The notes: generated by a model from the letters alone, not told the origin. A stretch of DNA of 64,000 bases from Phycisphaerales bacterium UBA3190 (GCA_002364005.1 DEXG01000017.1:186007-250006), one strand, 5' to 3'. Numbered from the stretch's first letter, positions 36,859-45,720 are shown. Numbers and translations: made by a program.

Positions 36859-37185
36859 ATGAAGAAGATTGCACTTATCGGTATCGCCGCAGCAGCGGCT
36901 CTCCTTGTCGGCTGTTCGAGCACCCAGTGCCGCGACGGCAAATGTGATAGCAAGATCGCCTGCAGCGGCGAGTGTGACGGCAACTGCGAAGGCCAAGCAT
37001 GCGCCACCGAGTGCAACCACGCCAACAGCACCTTCGAGTGCCCCAACTGCGAAGCCGGCAAGCCCTGCTGTGCTGACTGCGCCAAGAAGATGGCCGAGAT
37101 GTGCCCCGACTGTGCAGCCAAAGAATCCGCTCACGCGTGTCCCAACTGCAAAGACGGCGAGCCCTGTGCCAACTGTGCCGCCTGA
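36859..37185 (+). CDS. Cysteine-rich small lipoprotein
   Basis: 108 residues; a lipoprotein signal ends in ALLVGC with the acylated Cys at 19. The whole protein has 19 Cys, 18 in the rest of the mature part, spaced 2-5 residues apart. Two repeated types of unit are visible: CxxxC early (CRDGKC, CSGEC, CDGNC) and CPxC-x5-C later (CPNCEAGKPC, CPDCAAK, CPNCKDGEPC). The pattern resembles metallothionein-like or multi-zinc-ribbon metal binding. I do not know a family for it. A GGAG lies 9 nt upstream. It is monocistronic, with a strong terminator. Confidence 0.8.
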   Translation: MKKIALIGIAAAAALLVGCSSTQCRDGKCDSKIACSGECDGNCEGQACATECNHANSTFECPNCEAGKPCCADCAKKMAEMCPDCAAKESAHACPNCKDGEPCANCAA

Positions 37186-37213
37186 TCGATCAGCGACACA
37201 AGCCAGATATGAG

Positions 37214-37237
37214 CCCGCTCGCACGAGCGGGTTTTTT
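37214..37237 (+). terminator. Rho-independent terminator of the Cys-rich lipoprotein
   Basis: An 8-bp stem CCCGCTCG/CGAGCGGG is followed by six T, 29 nt after the stop codon. Confidence 0.88.
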
Positions 37238-37265
37238 CATGAACACACGCTGCCCCGATCGCCCC

Positions 37266-37271
37266 TACGAT
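37266..37271 (+). promoter_or_regulatory. -10-like TACGAT, leaderless arrangement
   Basis: TACGAT ends 6 nt before the ATG at 37278; no Shine-Dalgarno. It sits 28 nt past the preceding terminator. Confidence 0.5.
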
Positions 37272-37277
37272 GCTCGC

Positions 37278-38762
37278 ATGGACGACCTGCTCACCGCCCT
37301 CGCCGACTGGAAACCCTTCAACGCCATCGTCGTGGGCGATTTCATGCTCGACCAGCTGCTCCGGGGGGCCGCCACACGGCTCTCGCCCGATGCGCCCGTC
37401 CCGGTCCTGCGGGTCGATGAGCAACAGAGCCAGCCCGGCGGTGCAGCGAACCTCGCGCTGGACCTCATCGCCCTGCACGGGCATGTCACCGCTTTCGGGG
37501 TCACCGGGAGCGATCCCGAGGCCGACCTGCTCTCGGGCACCCTCCGCGAAGCGGGGGTCGATGACGCCGGCCTGGTACGCGATCCAACCCGCCCCACGAC
37601 GGTCAAACGCAACCTGATCGGGCTCGCCCAAGGGCGCCACGCCCAGAAGATGTTCCGGGTTGATTTCGAGTCCAACGAGCCCATCGACGCAGCCGTGACC
37701 ACCAAGCTGCTCGACGCGTTCGACGCGGCCTTGGGCCAAGCCGATGTGGTCTGCATCGAAGACTACAACAAGGGCGTGTGCACCCCCGAACTCTGCGCCG
37801 CGATCATCGAGCGTGCTCGCAAGGCCGGCGTGCCGGTGCTTGTGGATCCCGCACCGATCAAGGACTACAGCAAATACCGCGGTGCCACAGCCATCACGCC
37901 CAACCGCACCGAGGCCGAGCTGGCCACCGGGATCAATGCCCCCGAGGACGCACGAGAGGCCCATCGCGAGCAGCTCGCTCGGACCCTGATCGACTCGTTC
38001 GAACTCGATACGCTTGTGCTCACGCTCGATAAGCAAGGGGCGCTGCTGGCCCACCGGGATGACCCGCAAGCCGTGCATGTGCCGACGACCGCGCGCGAGG
38101 TGTACGATGTGACGGGCGCGGGCGACATGATGCTGGCGGCACTCGCTGCCGCCCGGGCCAACGGGCTCGACTGGGTCAACAGCGTGCGGTTCGCCAACGC
38201 GGCAGCCGGGCTTGAGGTCGAGATCTTCGGCGTCGCCCCGATCCCCGTCGAGAAGATCCACGACGAGCTGCTCACCCAGCACACCGCCCAGCTCGGGCGA
38301 CCACGAACGCTCGAAGAAACCCTCGTGCAGGTCCGCGCCGCTCGCCATTCGGGCAGCAAGGTGGTCTTCACCAACGGGTGCTTCGATATCCTCCACGCCG
38401 GGCATGTCTCGCTGCTGCAGCGGTGCGCCGCTCTGGGCGACATGCTCATCGTCGGGCTCAACGACGACCACAGCGTGCATGCCCTCAAGGGTGACGGACG
38501 CCCCGTCAACAACCAGAACCACCGGGCCTACCTGCTCAGCGCGCTCCAATGCGTCGATTCGGTCGTGCTCTTCAACGAGGACACCCCGATCAGACTCATC
38601 GAGGCGATCAAACCGGATGTGCTCGTCAAGGGGGGCGATTACACGCCTGACACGGTTGTTGGGGCCGAGATCGTCGAACAGCACGGCGGGCGGGTCGTCA
38701 TTCTGGACCTCATCGACGGGCTCTCGACGACCGGTACGATCGCAAAGATGCGCGATCACTGA
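37278..38762 (+). CDS. hldE: Bifunctional heptose-7-phosphate kinase / heptose-1-phosphate adenylyltransferase
   Basis: 494 residues with two domains. Residues 1 to about 325 form a ribokinase-like (PfkB) kinase with GGAANLALDL, EDYNKGVC and the catalytic loop VTGAGDMMLAAL. The C-terminal ~130 residues are a cytidylyltransferase-like domain with TNGCFDILHAGHVSLL. The enzyme catalyses two steps towards ADP-heptose for the LPS core. The start ATG 37278 gives the usual N-terminus; the open frame extends 59 codons upstream through the preceding terminator and is rejected. Confidence 0.95.
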   Translation: MDDLLTALADWKPFNAIVVGDFMLDQLLRGAATRLSPDAPVPVLRVDEQQSQPGGAANLALDLIALHGHVTAFGVTGSDPEADLLSGTLREAGVDDAGLVRDPTRPTTVKRNLIGLAQGRHAQKMFRVDFESNEPIDAAVTTKLLDAFDAALGQADVVCIEDYNKGVCTPELCAAIIERARKAGVPVLVDPAPIKDYSKYRGATAITPNRTEAELATGINAPEDAREAHREQLARTLIDSFELDTLVLTLDKQGALLAHRDDPQAVHVPTTAREVYDVTGAGDMMLAALAAARANGLDWVNSVRFANAAAGLEVEIFGVAPIPVEKIHDELLTQHTAQLGRPRTLEETLVQVRAARHSGSKVVFTNGCFDILHAGHVSLLQRCAALGDMLIVGLNDDHSVHALKGDGRPVNNQNHRAYLLSALQCVDSVVLFNEDTPIRLIEAIKPDVLVKGGDYTPDTVVGAEIVEQHGGRVVILDLIDGLSTTGTIAKMRDH

Positions 38763-38845
38763 GTTTCTTGGCCAATGAACCGCGTTTTTCGGTGCCCGAG
38801 CCCCTGAGAGCAAAGCCTTTTGGGTGTTCGTCCGATAGATGAATC

Positions 38846-39277
38846 ATGGCCGACACCCACCTGATGATCGTACAACCCCAGTCCGCTTCCCTGATCATGA
38901 CCGGTCAGAAGCTCGTCGAGGCCCGTCTGGGCACCGACCGGTGCGCACCGTTCGATCGAGTAGAGCCTGGAGATACGGTCTACATCATGGCACCGGGGCA
39001 GCAGCCCATCGGCAAGGCGATCGTCGAGCGGGTCGACCAGTTCGAGGGGCTCGGGCCCACTGACATCGATCGCCTGCACGACATCTACAACGACATGGTC
39101 CTGGACGACGACGCCAGCTGGGCATCGAACCACGACGCGAAGTTTGCGACCTTCATCACCCTGGGCCGGGTGCGTATGGTGCATGACACCTCACTCGTCC
39201 CAACGGCCTTGACCGAATCGGGCCATGGCGACTGGCGCGTTCTCTCCGACGCACATACACAGCGTCGGGCGGCATAA
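38846..39277 (+). CDS. ASCH-like domain protein
   Basis: 143 residues. The N-terminal region (MIVQPQSASLIMTGQKLVEA, then VEPGDTVYIMAP and IGKAIVERV) resembles the ASCH/PUA-like beta-barrel thought to bind RNA or modified nucleotides. The remainder is acidic and unremarkable. Function unknown. It lies between hldE and maf. No Shine-Dalgarno and no convincing -10 are seen. Confidence 0.65.
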   Translation: MADTHLMIVQPQSASLIMTGQKLVEARLGTDRCAPFDRVEPGDTVYIMAPGQQPIGKAIVERVDQFEGLGPTDIDRLHDIYNDMVLDDDASWASNHDAKFATFITLGRVRMVHDTSLVPTALTESGHGDWRVLSDAHTQRRAA

Positions 39278-39321
39278 GCGCCTCGCACCCGCCATCGATC
39301 CAAAATCAATCCAAAAGAAGA

Positions 39322-39966
39322 TCAGTCCACGAAGAACTGGGCCACACGATCGAGCGTCCGCGTCATGGGGATGCCCACGATCGATGTCTCGTCGCCCTGA
39401 AAATCGATCGGCCAGCCCGCGGCCAGGCGTTCGGTGATGTTGTACGCCCCCGCCTTGCCCCGCCACTGCTCGCTGTCGAGGTACAGGTTGATCTCGTGCT
39501 CGGGGATCACCCCCACCCGGACGAGTGAACGGTCGATGAACAGCTCCCGTCGCCCCGTCAGCGGGTCCACGATCGCGATCCCGGTCAGCACCTCATGCTC
39601 AGCGTCGCTCATCGCGATGATCATCGCGTGTGCCTCGCTGCGGTCTCCGGGCTGGCCCAGGATCTTCCCGCCGTGCACGCAAACCGTGTCAGCACCGATC
39701 ACGACCGTATCAAGCTTGTGCTCGATCTTCGGGTCGTTGACAAAGAGCTGCGCCGACGATGCGGCTTTCAGGTATGCCAGTGCCGCGACCCATTCGGATG
39801 GGTCAACCGCCCCAGGGGTGAGATCGCCGTCGTCGATACTGGCCGGGAGCACGGCATGGCGTACCCCGAGCTGCTCGAACATGGAACGCCGGCGTGGTGA
39901 GGAGCTGGCCAGCACCATGAAAGGCAGTGCGTGGGGATCGTCGATTTGGGGCAGTATCGGGTTCAT
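39322..39966 (-). CDS. maf: Maf-family nucleoside triphosphate pyrophosphatase
   Basis: 214 residues. The family start is LASSSPRRRSMFEQLGV, the active-site region VVIGADTVC and the later VLTGIAIVDPLTG. Maf proteins hydrolyse non-canonical or dTTP/UTP-type nucleotides to monophosphates and pyrophosphate. The C-terminal part has KAGAYNITERLAAGWPIDF, close to the usual AGAY.IQG motif but with NIT in place of IQG. Confidence 0.92.
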   Translation of the reverse strand: MNPILPQIDDPHALPFMVLASSSPRRRSMFEQLGVRHAVLPASIDDGDLTPGAVDPSEWVAALAYLKAASSAQLFVNDPKIEHKLDTVVIGADTVCVHGGKILGQPGDRSEAHAMIIAMSDAEHEVLTGIAIVDPLTGRRELFIDRSLVRVGVIPEHEINLYLDSEQWRGKAGAYNITERLAAGWPIDFQGDETSIVGIPMTRTLDRVAQFFVD

Positions 39967-40071
39967 GGGCTCTCAGTGTTACCAGCGTACCGCATTGGTT
40001 GTTTCGCCGTACTTGTTCTTTGACAAAGGATTCATCGATTTCAGACGCGCCCAGACATGAATACCGGCATG

Positions 40072-40102
40072 AAAAAAGGGCGTCCCATGAAATGGGACGC
40101 CC
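40072..40102 (-). terminator. Rho-independent terminator of the DUF11 lipoprotein
   Basis: An 11-bp stem GGGCGTCCCAT/ATGGGACGCCC with a 3-nt loop; six T follow in leftward reading. Confidence 0.9.
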
Positions 40103-40144
40103 TCGGGTGTGATTCAGATCACTCGGCTTACGCCGATTGGAAGA

Positions 40145-41731
40145 TCACTCGTACAGGTTGGTGGCCTCGGTCTCGTTGACCGGGCTCTTGAGGTTGTCTG
40201 AGGTCATCTCAACACCGAAGCGTGAGTCAGCAACCGATTCTGCACGAACGGTGACGCGCCAGCTGATCGCCGCACCGGGTGCGAGCGAGCTCGAAGGAGC
40301 GAAGGTGATGGTCTTACCGTTGGCGGTGGCGTTGGTCGCACCCGAAGCCGAGACGAACGACTGCTCAGCGGGAAGCTTGGCCACGATACGGATGTTGTTG
40401 TCAGCAGCCGAACCCTGGTTGGTCACGGTGATGACATAGGTGGTCTGCTGACCGACCTCGACCGGGTCAGTGACATCGACCACTTCGAGGAGGATCGCGG
40501 GGATACCCTTGACCTCGGTGGTGCAGGATTCGCTGACGGAATCAGCACACGAGGCGTTGCCGGTCACCGCGGAGGTGTAGCGGCCGATGCTCGAAGCCGA
40601 AACGGTCATCGAGAAGTTCTTGCTGGCGCCAGCGTTCATGGTGCCGAAGTCCCAGACTACATTGTTGCCTACGACGCGACCGCCGTCGCTCATGCGAACG
40701 ACCGAGGCACCCTGAGGGATGGTGGCCGAAGCGGTCGCGGTGTTGGCCACGCCGTTGCCGGTGTTCTCGATGCTGTAGTTGTAAGTCAGGTTGCGGCCGA
40801 GGAACTGGGTGTTGCTGCACTCAACGGCAACGGCCAGCTCGGGCTCGGTGATGACGGTGTTGGTTGCGCCGGCCTTGGCTTCAAGCCCGCCGTCGCCCGA
40901 TGCCATCGCACCGCTTGAGAACTCGCCGGTGCTCGAAGCGTTGGCGGTGACCTCGTAGGCCTTGCTCTCGCCAGCGGCGAGGGTGCCCACGGGGATGTTG
41001 ACCGTGCGTGAGCCGTTTGCCATCGCCAGGCCCTCGGGGAGGGTGTCCTTGATGACGACATTGCTCGCTGCACCCGAACCGGTGTTCTCGACCAGGTAGC
41101 GGATGACGATGGTGTCACAGGTGAGTGCCTGTGCGGTCGCGGTCTTGGACAGTGCGAGCGCTGGCTCGACGACCTTGACGGTGGCGCAGAGGAAGTTGTT
41201 GTAGGAAACGGTGATGCAGTCGCCTGCCATGCCGACCTTCTGGGCGGCACCGGTCAGCTTGATGACCTTGGTTTCACCGGGGCCCATGTTGCCCAGGGCC
41301 CACGACATGCCGTCGCCGCTGGTGCTGCCCTCGGGGGTCGATGCCGAGACATCGAGATTGTTGCTCGAGTCGAGCATGAGCAGCACATTCTGCAGCTCTG
41401 AGTTGGTCAGGTTGGTGACATGGTACGAGAAACCGAAGTCCTGGCCACGGGCAACCTCGTTGGGCATGACCTGGTGCACGAGCAGTGCACTGGTGTTCAC
41501 ATCACCGGTGGGGAATGCCATGCTGGTGGCCGACTCGTTGGCACCGAGACGCGGCGAGTAGTGCGACCAGTCGCGAACGTCGTGTACGACGACGGTGTCA
41601 TCCTTCACCTCGGGTGTGGATGCTGCTGAGTCGTCACGCGTGGTCTGGGTTTGCGTACAGCCGACGAGCATGGTGCTCAGCAGCATGGCAACGCCAAGCG
41701 TTCTGGTCGTGTTCTTCGTCTTGAAATTCAT
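40145..41731 (-). CDS. Secreted DUF11-repeat lipoprotein
   Basis: 528 residues. The signal sequence ends in LLSTMLVGC (Cys25). After an acidic linker come about four DUF11-like beta-sandwich repeats of ~110 residues, each with the pattern ..ENTGSGAASNVVIKDTLPEG or TNQGSAADNNIRIVAKLP. This family occurs in cell-envelope proteins of Chlamydiae, Planctomycetota and others. GGAGA precedes the ATG and a strong terminator follows, suggesting high expression. A structural cell-wall role is inferred. Confidence 0.85.
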   Translation of the reverse strand: MNFKTKNTTRTLGVAMLLSTMLVGCTQTQTTRDDSAASTPEVKDDTVVVHDVRDWSHYSPRLGANESATSMAFPTGDVNTSALLVHQVMPNEVARGQDFGFSYHVTNLTNSELQNVLLMLDSSNNLDVSASTPEGSTSGDGMSWALGNMGPGETKVIKLTGAAQKVGMAGDCITVSYNNFLCATVKVVEPALALSKTATAQALTCDTIVIRYLVENTGSGAASNVVIKDTLPEGLAMANGSRTVNIPVGTLAAGESKAYEVTANASSTGEFSSGAMASGDGGLEAKAGATNTVITEPELAVAVECSNTQFLGRNLTYNYSIENTGNGVANTATASATIPQGASVVRMSDGGRVVGNNVVWDFGTMNAGASKNFSMTVSASSIGRYTSAVTGNASCADSVSESCTTEVKGIPAILLEVVDVTDPVEVGQQTTYVITVTNQGSAADNNIRIVAKLPAEQSFVSASGATNATANGKTITFAPSSSLAPGAAISWRVTVRAESVADSRFGVEMTSDNLKSPVNETEATNLYE

Positions 41732-41765
41732 GTGTTCTCCGGTTTCAGTCGATAGTTATCGTCAC

Positions 41766-41784
41766 TGACTCTGACAGAGTCAGA
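41766..41784 (-). promoter_or_regulatory. Perfect palindrome in the DUF11 gene leader
   Basis: CTGACTCTG-A-CAGAGTCAG, 9-bp arms about one central base, 35 nt before the ATG at 41731. The odd centre suits a dimeric regulator or a leader hairpin. The rest of 41732-41978 shows only a GGGCAAG/CTTGCCC hairpin (41939-41958) after lpxK. Confidence 0.4.
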
Positions 41785-41978
41785 GACAGATCCACGATCT
41801 GGGTCTTGGCCCAAAATGTTGTCTTGAGTGACCCCTCGTCATCTCGGTGACCTGATCGAGGTTTTCAATCGCCCGTGGAATCCCCCCCACGGTAAAGGGC
41901 GCGAGAGCAAGTCAATACTAGATGTCCCCAATCACTCGGGCAAGAAAAAGCTTGCCCTGAGATGATCGCCCCATCTGC

Positions 41979-43052
41979 TTAAAACAGGGTGTACAACTGG
42001 TCTAGGACGAGTTGCTCACCGTCTTCTTCAGCCCCCAAATCAATCGATAAATTGGGAAGAACCACCCGAGAGCCGCGTTCCCACTGGTCATGATCGCGTG
42101 TTTTCACCCAATCTTTTCGCGTCATGAAGATCGGTGAGATTCTGCCCTGATTTTGAGAATTTCCAAGCTTCGCAACCGCCGAATCGGGCAAAGTTGCATG
42201 ATCTCGCAATCGGATCACTTCTTTTTGACGCAACCCAACCGCCTCGTACATACGCAGAAACGCGTCTGCGTTTCCGATGCCGCAGACGACCCGGAACACC
42301 TCATCCCGTAACTCGTCGATCCCAACATCCTCTTCAACCCAGCCTGAATCCTGTCGGGTGTGCTGCACGAACCCCGACCACGCGTGACGCGCGACCAGCA
42401 CCGAGGCATCGGGATTCTGCCGGGCAACCAACGCTCGCAGCCGGGTGATCTCCCTCTCTTCGACACGCTCGGCATGCGTCAGCACGATCATCCCCGCACG
42501 CGTGAGCGATTCGATGGGCTCGCGCAGGTGTCCCTTGGGGAGAAGGGCATCGCGATCTGGAGGGCGCGAGGCATCGATCAGCACCACATCGAGATCGCGC
42601 GCGATTTTGCGATGCTGGAATCCATCATCGAGCACGACACAGTCGATGGCCGCCCCCTCTGACGACGCGAGCAAGGACCGCAGCCCAGCAAGACGATCCG
42701 GCTGGGCGACGATGGGCACACCGGGCAGCGCCATCTCGTGCTCCTGCTGCTCATCGCCCTTTTCGCCCGCCTTGGCACCGTAGCCGCGCATCGCGATCAC
42801 GGGGTGGTGCCCCATGTCCTGCAAAATGCGCACAAACCGGTGCACCATCGGGGTCTTGCCCGTGCCCCCGGTGCTCAGGTTCCCAATCGAGACCACAGGC
42901 AGGTCGAGCTTCGTCACACCCCTGCCCGCATCAAAGCCACGGTTGCGGTGTCCGATCCCGATGCGGTACAGCCATGACATGGGGCTCGTAACCAGCCCGG
43001 GCAGCTTTGTTGGCGGGGGCACCCGCCCAGCTTGATGAGCATCGGGACTCAA
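41979..43052 (-). CDS. lpxK: Tetraacyldisaccharide 4'-kinase
   Basis: 357 residues; phosphorylates the lipid A precursor at the inner membrane. The P-loop is SIGNLSTGGTGKTPMV, and CVVLDDGFQHRKIARDLDVV is the typical second family motif. The predicted start is TTG 43052, overlapping the upstream stop as TTGA. An N-terminal amphipathic stretch suits membrane association. Its presence with hldE indicates an LPS-bearing outer membrane. Confidence 0.92.
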   Translation of the reverse strand: MSPDAHQAGRVPPPTKLPGLVTSPMSWLYRIGIGHRNRGFDAGRGVTKLDLPVVSIGNLSTGGTGKTPMVHRFVRILQDMGHHPVIAMRGYGAKAGEKGDEQQEHEMALPGVPIVAQPDRLAGLRSLLASSEGAAIDCVVLDDGFQHRKIARDLDVVLIDASRPPDRDALLPKGHLREPIESLTRAGMIVLTHAERVEEREITRLRALVARQNPDASVLVARHAWSGFVQHTRQDSGWVEEDVGIDELRDEVFRVVCGIGNADAFLRMYEAVGLRQKEVIRLRDHATLPDSAVAKLGNSQNQGRISPIFMTRKDWVKTRDHDQWERGSRVVLPNLSIDLGAEEDGEQLVLDQLYTLF

Positions 43053-43456
43053 GACCCACCCCGATCACGATGCTCGTTGATCTCCTGCAGGTCTCGCCTG
43101 AGGTTCTCGCGGAGTTCTCGGTGCACCTTGTTGCCGGCTTTGCGGTGCAGCCGCATGGTGTTGAGCGCATCGAGCACCGCGAGCATGACGATCGCGGCGA
43201 TGAGCCCGATGACCATCATCCACACCACAGTGAAAGTCCCGGCCTCGCTGGGGCGGGCGATCCCGAAGCCGTAGGCCGACAGGGGGATGGCGAACATGCT
43301 CAGCCAGCCCGTAGCGACCCGGATGCGTCGCCGGCTCGGAGGCATGCGATCCGACCCGAGCTCCCGGATCGCGATCAGGTACCCCGCCTGCAGCACCAGC
43401 GCGATCAAAGCCAGCGGCAGCACGAACCAAGTTGGCGCAATCGGCCCGGTATCCAT
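43049..43456 (-). CDS. Small membrane protein upstream of lpxK
   Basis: 135 residues with three hydrophobic segments (WFVLPLALIALVLQAGYLI, then one near 50-65 and one near 75-97) and a charged, probably helical C-terminal tail (HRELRENLRRDLQEINEH). No family recognised. The ATG at 43456 stands 6 nt after TACCAT without a Shine-Dalgarno. The stop overlaps lpxK, so they are coupled. Confidence 0.65.
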   Translation of the reverse strand: MDTGPIAPTWFVLPLALIALVLQAGYLIAIRELGSDRMPPSRRRIRVATGWLSMFAIPLSAYGFGIARPSEAGTFTVVWMMVIGLIAAIVMLAVLDALNTMRLHRKAGNKVHRELRENLRRDLQEINEHRDRGGS

Positions 43457-43462
43457 GCCTGT

Positions 43463-43468
43463 ATGGTA
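43463..43468 (-). promoter_or_regulatory. -10-like TACCAT, leaderless arrangement
   Basis: In leftward reading TACCAT ends 6 nt before the ATG at 43456. It shares a 75-nt divergent region with the serS start. Confidence 0.45.
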
Positions 43469-43517
43469 CTGCACGAAACGGGCAGGGGCGATCATGCACG
43501 ACCGAGGCCCCGCTACC

Positions 43518-43523
43518 TACACT
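43518..43523 (+). promoter_or_regulatory. -10-like TACACT before serS
   Basis: TACACT ends 8 nt before the serS ATG at 43532; no Shine-Dalgarno. A leader of about one nucleotide would result. Confidence 0.35.
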
Positions 43524-43531
43524 CCACGACC

Positions 43532-44941
43532 ATGATCGATCTCAAGGCATTGCGTGAAAACCCACAACGATTCATCGACGGCGCGGCCAAGAAAAACTAC
43601 GCGCCCGATATCGACACCCTCCTCAAGCTCGACGAGCAGCGGCGCTCGCTGATGAGCGAGCAGGAGACGCTCAAGGCGGCCCAGAACAAGCTCTCCAAGG
43701 AGACGGGCCCCAAGATCGGGCAGCTCATGGGCAAGCTCAAGAGCGCCAACGACGATGAGAAAGCCGCGATCCAGGGCGAGGTTGATGCCATCAAAGCCGC
43801 CCCGGCGAAGATGAAGGAGCAGATCACCGCGTTGGACGCGCAGATCGCCCAGCTCGAGCCCAAGCTCAACGAGATCCTGCTCTCGATCCCGCTCCCACCA
43901 GACGACGATGTCCCGGTCGGCAAGGGCAGCGAGGACAATGTCGAGATCAGCAAATGGGCCCCCGAGGGCTGGGACTGGGGCAAGAGCTTCGAGCAAAACA
44001 AGGGCTTCAAGCCCCGGACGCACATCGAGCTCTGCGCCATGCACAACCTCGTGGACTTCCCACGCGGGGTCAAGATCGCCGGCTCACGCTCCTATGTCCT
44101 CACGGGCGATGGCATGCGCCTGCACCAGGCGATCCTCCGCTACGCGATCGACACCATGACCAATGAGAACGGCTTCACGCCCATGAGCGTCCCCGTGCTC
44201 GTGCGTGAAGAAGCCATGGTCGGCACCGGGTTCTTCCCGGGCGGACGCGATCAGGCCTATCACATCAACGAGTCCGAGCGTGGCGGCGGCTACGACATGT
44301 TCCTCACCGGCACCGGCGAGGTCGGGCTCATGGGGCTGCATCAGGACGAGATCCTCGATGAGGCCCAGCTGCCGCTCAAGTATGTCACCGTCTCGACCTG
44401 CTTCCGGCGCGAGGCGGGCGCGGCGGGCAAGGACACGGCCGGGCTCTACCGCATCCACCAGTTCGACAAGGTCGAGCAGGTGATCATCGATGTGGCCGAC
44501 GAGCAGAAGTCACGCCAGCACCACAAGGACATGATGGGCTTTGTGGAAAACCTGCTCAAATCCCTCGGGCTCCCCCACCGCCTGCTCCAGTGCTGCACCG
44601 GTGACCTGGGCGTCAAGAACGCCGACATGATCGACATCGAATGCTGGATGCCCGGGCGTGGCGAAGAGGCCCCCGACGGCACCCCGATGGGTGAGTTCGG
44701 CGAGACGCACTCGGCATCGCGCCTCTACGACTACCAGTGCCGACGCCTGAACATGCGTTACCGCCCCGGCGGCGAGAACGGCAAGGGCCCCACCACCTTC
44801 TGCCACTCGCTCAACAACACCGTCGCCGCCTCTCCCCGGATCCTGATCCCGCTGCTCGAGATGTACCAAAACGAGGACGGGTCGGTCACGATCCCCGAGA
44901 AGCTGGTGCCGTACATGAACGGGCAGACGAAGATCGGCTGA
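43532..44941 (+). CDS. serS: Seryl-tRNA synthetase
   Basis: 469 residues, class II. The N-terminal helical arm binds the tRNA-Ser long variable arm (start MIDLKALRENPQRFI). The catalytic core has motif 2 CFRREAGAAGKDTAGLYRIH and motif 3 in the C-terminal part, with GETHSASRLYDYQCRRLNMR. The start ATG 43532 gives the universal N-terminus; an open frame extends 175 codons upstream over the divergent gene and is rejected. It converges with the exonuclease gene, 2 nt apart. Confidence 0.97.
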   Translation: MIDLKALRENPQRFIDGAAKKNYAPDIDTLLKLDEQRRSLMSEQETLKAAQNKLSKETGPKIGQLMGKLKSANDDEKAAIQGEVDAIKAAPAKMKEQITALDAQIAQLEPKLNEILLSIPLPPDDDVPVGKGSEDNVEISKWAPEGWDWGKSFEQNKGFKPRTHIELCAMHNLVDFPRGVKIAGSRSYVLTGDGMRLHQAILRYAIDTMTNENGFTPMSVPVLVREEAMVGTGFFPGGRDQAYHINESERGGGYDMFLTGTGEVGLMGLHQDEILDEAQLPLKYVTVSTCFRREAGAAGKDTAGLYRIHQFDKVEQVIIDVADEQKSRQHHKDMMGFVENLLKSLGLPHRLLQCCTGDLGVKNADMIDIECWMPGRGEEAPDGTPMGEFGETHSASRLYDYQCRRLNMRYRPGGENGKGPTTFCHSLNNTVAASPRILIPLLEMYQNEDGSVTIPEKLVPYMNGQTKIG

Positions 44942-44943
44942 TT

Positions 44944-45684
44944 CTACGGCCGAGGCACTTCGAACTCCTCCAGCACAGATCTAGGGATCCATTTTGTGAA
45001 ACCCCATGGATCTATGGGCTCATCCATCCAACTCTGATCCGGCAACGGCTGCTTGAGTACATGATGTGTCTGTAGCAACTGAGGCATGCATTCAACAGAG
45101 GTCGTCCCTTTTCTAGTCACCCACTTCACTGCTTTTTCACGCTCAACCGCCGCAACAATTTTGTTTGTGATCTCAACATCACCAACAACATAACTGATCA
45201 CACTCTCGTAATCACCGTCACGCCAACGCACAGGCGCATCCTCACCGAGCATCAATTTCTCCTGCTCAATGCCCATTGCCTGGCCAACTTTCGCCAATCC
45301 AACTGGGAACCCTCTGGCCCAAAAGAACTGAAGCATTGGATCATATGCACGAAGCGCAACTCGCCCAGCTGTTTCGTAATCGTCTGCAACATACCCAATC
45401 CATTGCAGGTCGAACTGGGTTCCGTTCCATGCACACACTCGAACCCCGTCATTCTGTTGAGCATCCAAGTAAGCCAGAAGTTTGGAAGCGGTGTGCCGAG
45501 TCATAACTGGGGCTGGCCTCCCGCTTTCATCGGTGCTGTACCAAGTGCAAGACTCGCCTTCACTGAACCCCGTTGCGGCTACGGTGATGTCAAATGGCTC
45601 ATATTTCTCGAAGCTCTCCCCGGGCTTAAGTTCAAAAATATTTGCCGTTTCAATATCGAAGCTTAATAGTGGGCTTTGTGTCAT
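44944..45684 (-). CDS. DEDD-type 3'-5' exonuclease-like protein
   Basis: 246 residues with an RNase H-like fold signature: LLSFDIETA (Exo I, Asp/Glu), CAWNGTQFDLQWIG (Exo II, Asp) and YVVGDVEIT (Exo III, Y-x3-D). The three metal-binding motifs of DnaQ-type exonucleases therefore seem present, although no polymerase or helicase domain is attached. The gene is visibly AT-richer than its neighbours and has a near-consensus promoter, so recent acquisition is possible. The ATG at 45684 lies 7 nt from TATAAT. Confidence 0.65.
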   Translation of the reverse strand: MTQSPLLSFDIETANIFELKPGESFEKYEPFDITVAATGFSEGESCTWYSTDESGRPAPVMTRHTASKLLAYLDAQQNDGVRVCAWNGTQFDLQWIGYVADDYETAGRVALRAYDPMLQFFWARGFPVGLAKVGQAMGIEQEKLMLGEDAPVRWRDGDYESVISYVVGDVEITNKIVAAVEREKAVKWVTRKGTTSVECMPQLLQTHHVLKQPLPDQSWMDEPIDPWGFTKWIPRSVLEEFEVPRP

Positions 45685-45691
45685 AACTCAT

Positions 45692-45720
45692 ATTATACCA
45701 AGTTACAGATTTTCTGTACA
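45692..45720 (-). promoter_or_regulatory. Near-consensus promoter of the exonuclease gene
   Basis: In leftward reading: TGTACA, 17 nt, TATAAT, then 7 nt to the ATG at 45684. The -10 is a perfect match to the sigma-70 consensus; a leaderless message is expected. Confidence 0.7.

Noticed and set aside
37131..38813. 560-codon open frame on the - strand
   Set aside because: Antisense to hldE, crosses the terminator of the Cys-rich lipoprotein, and has no recognisable domain.
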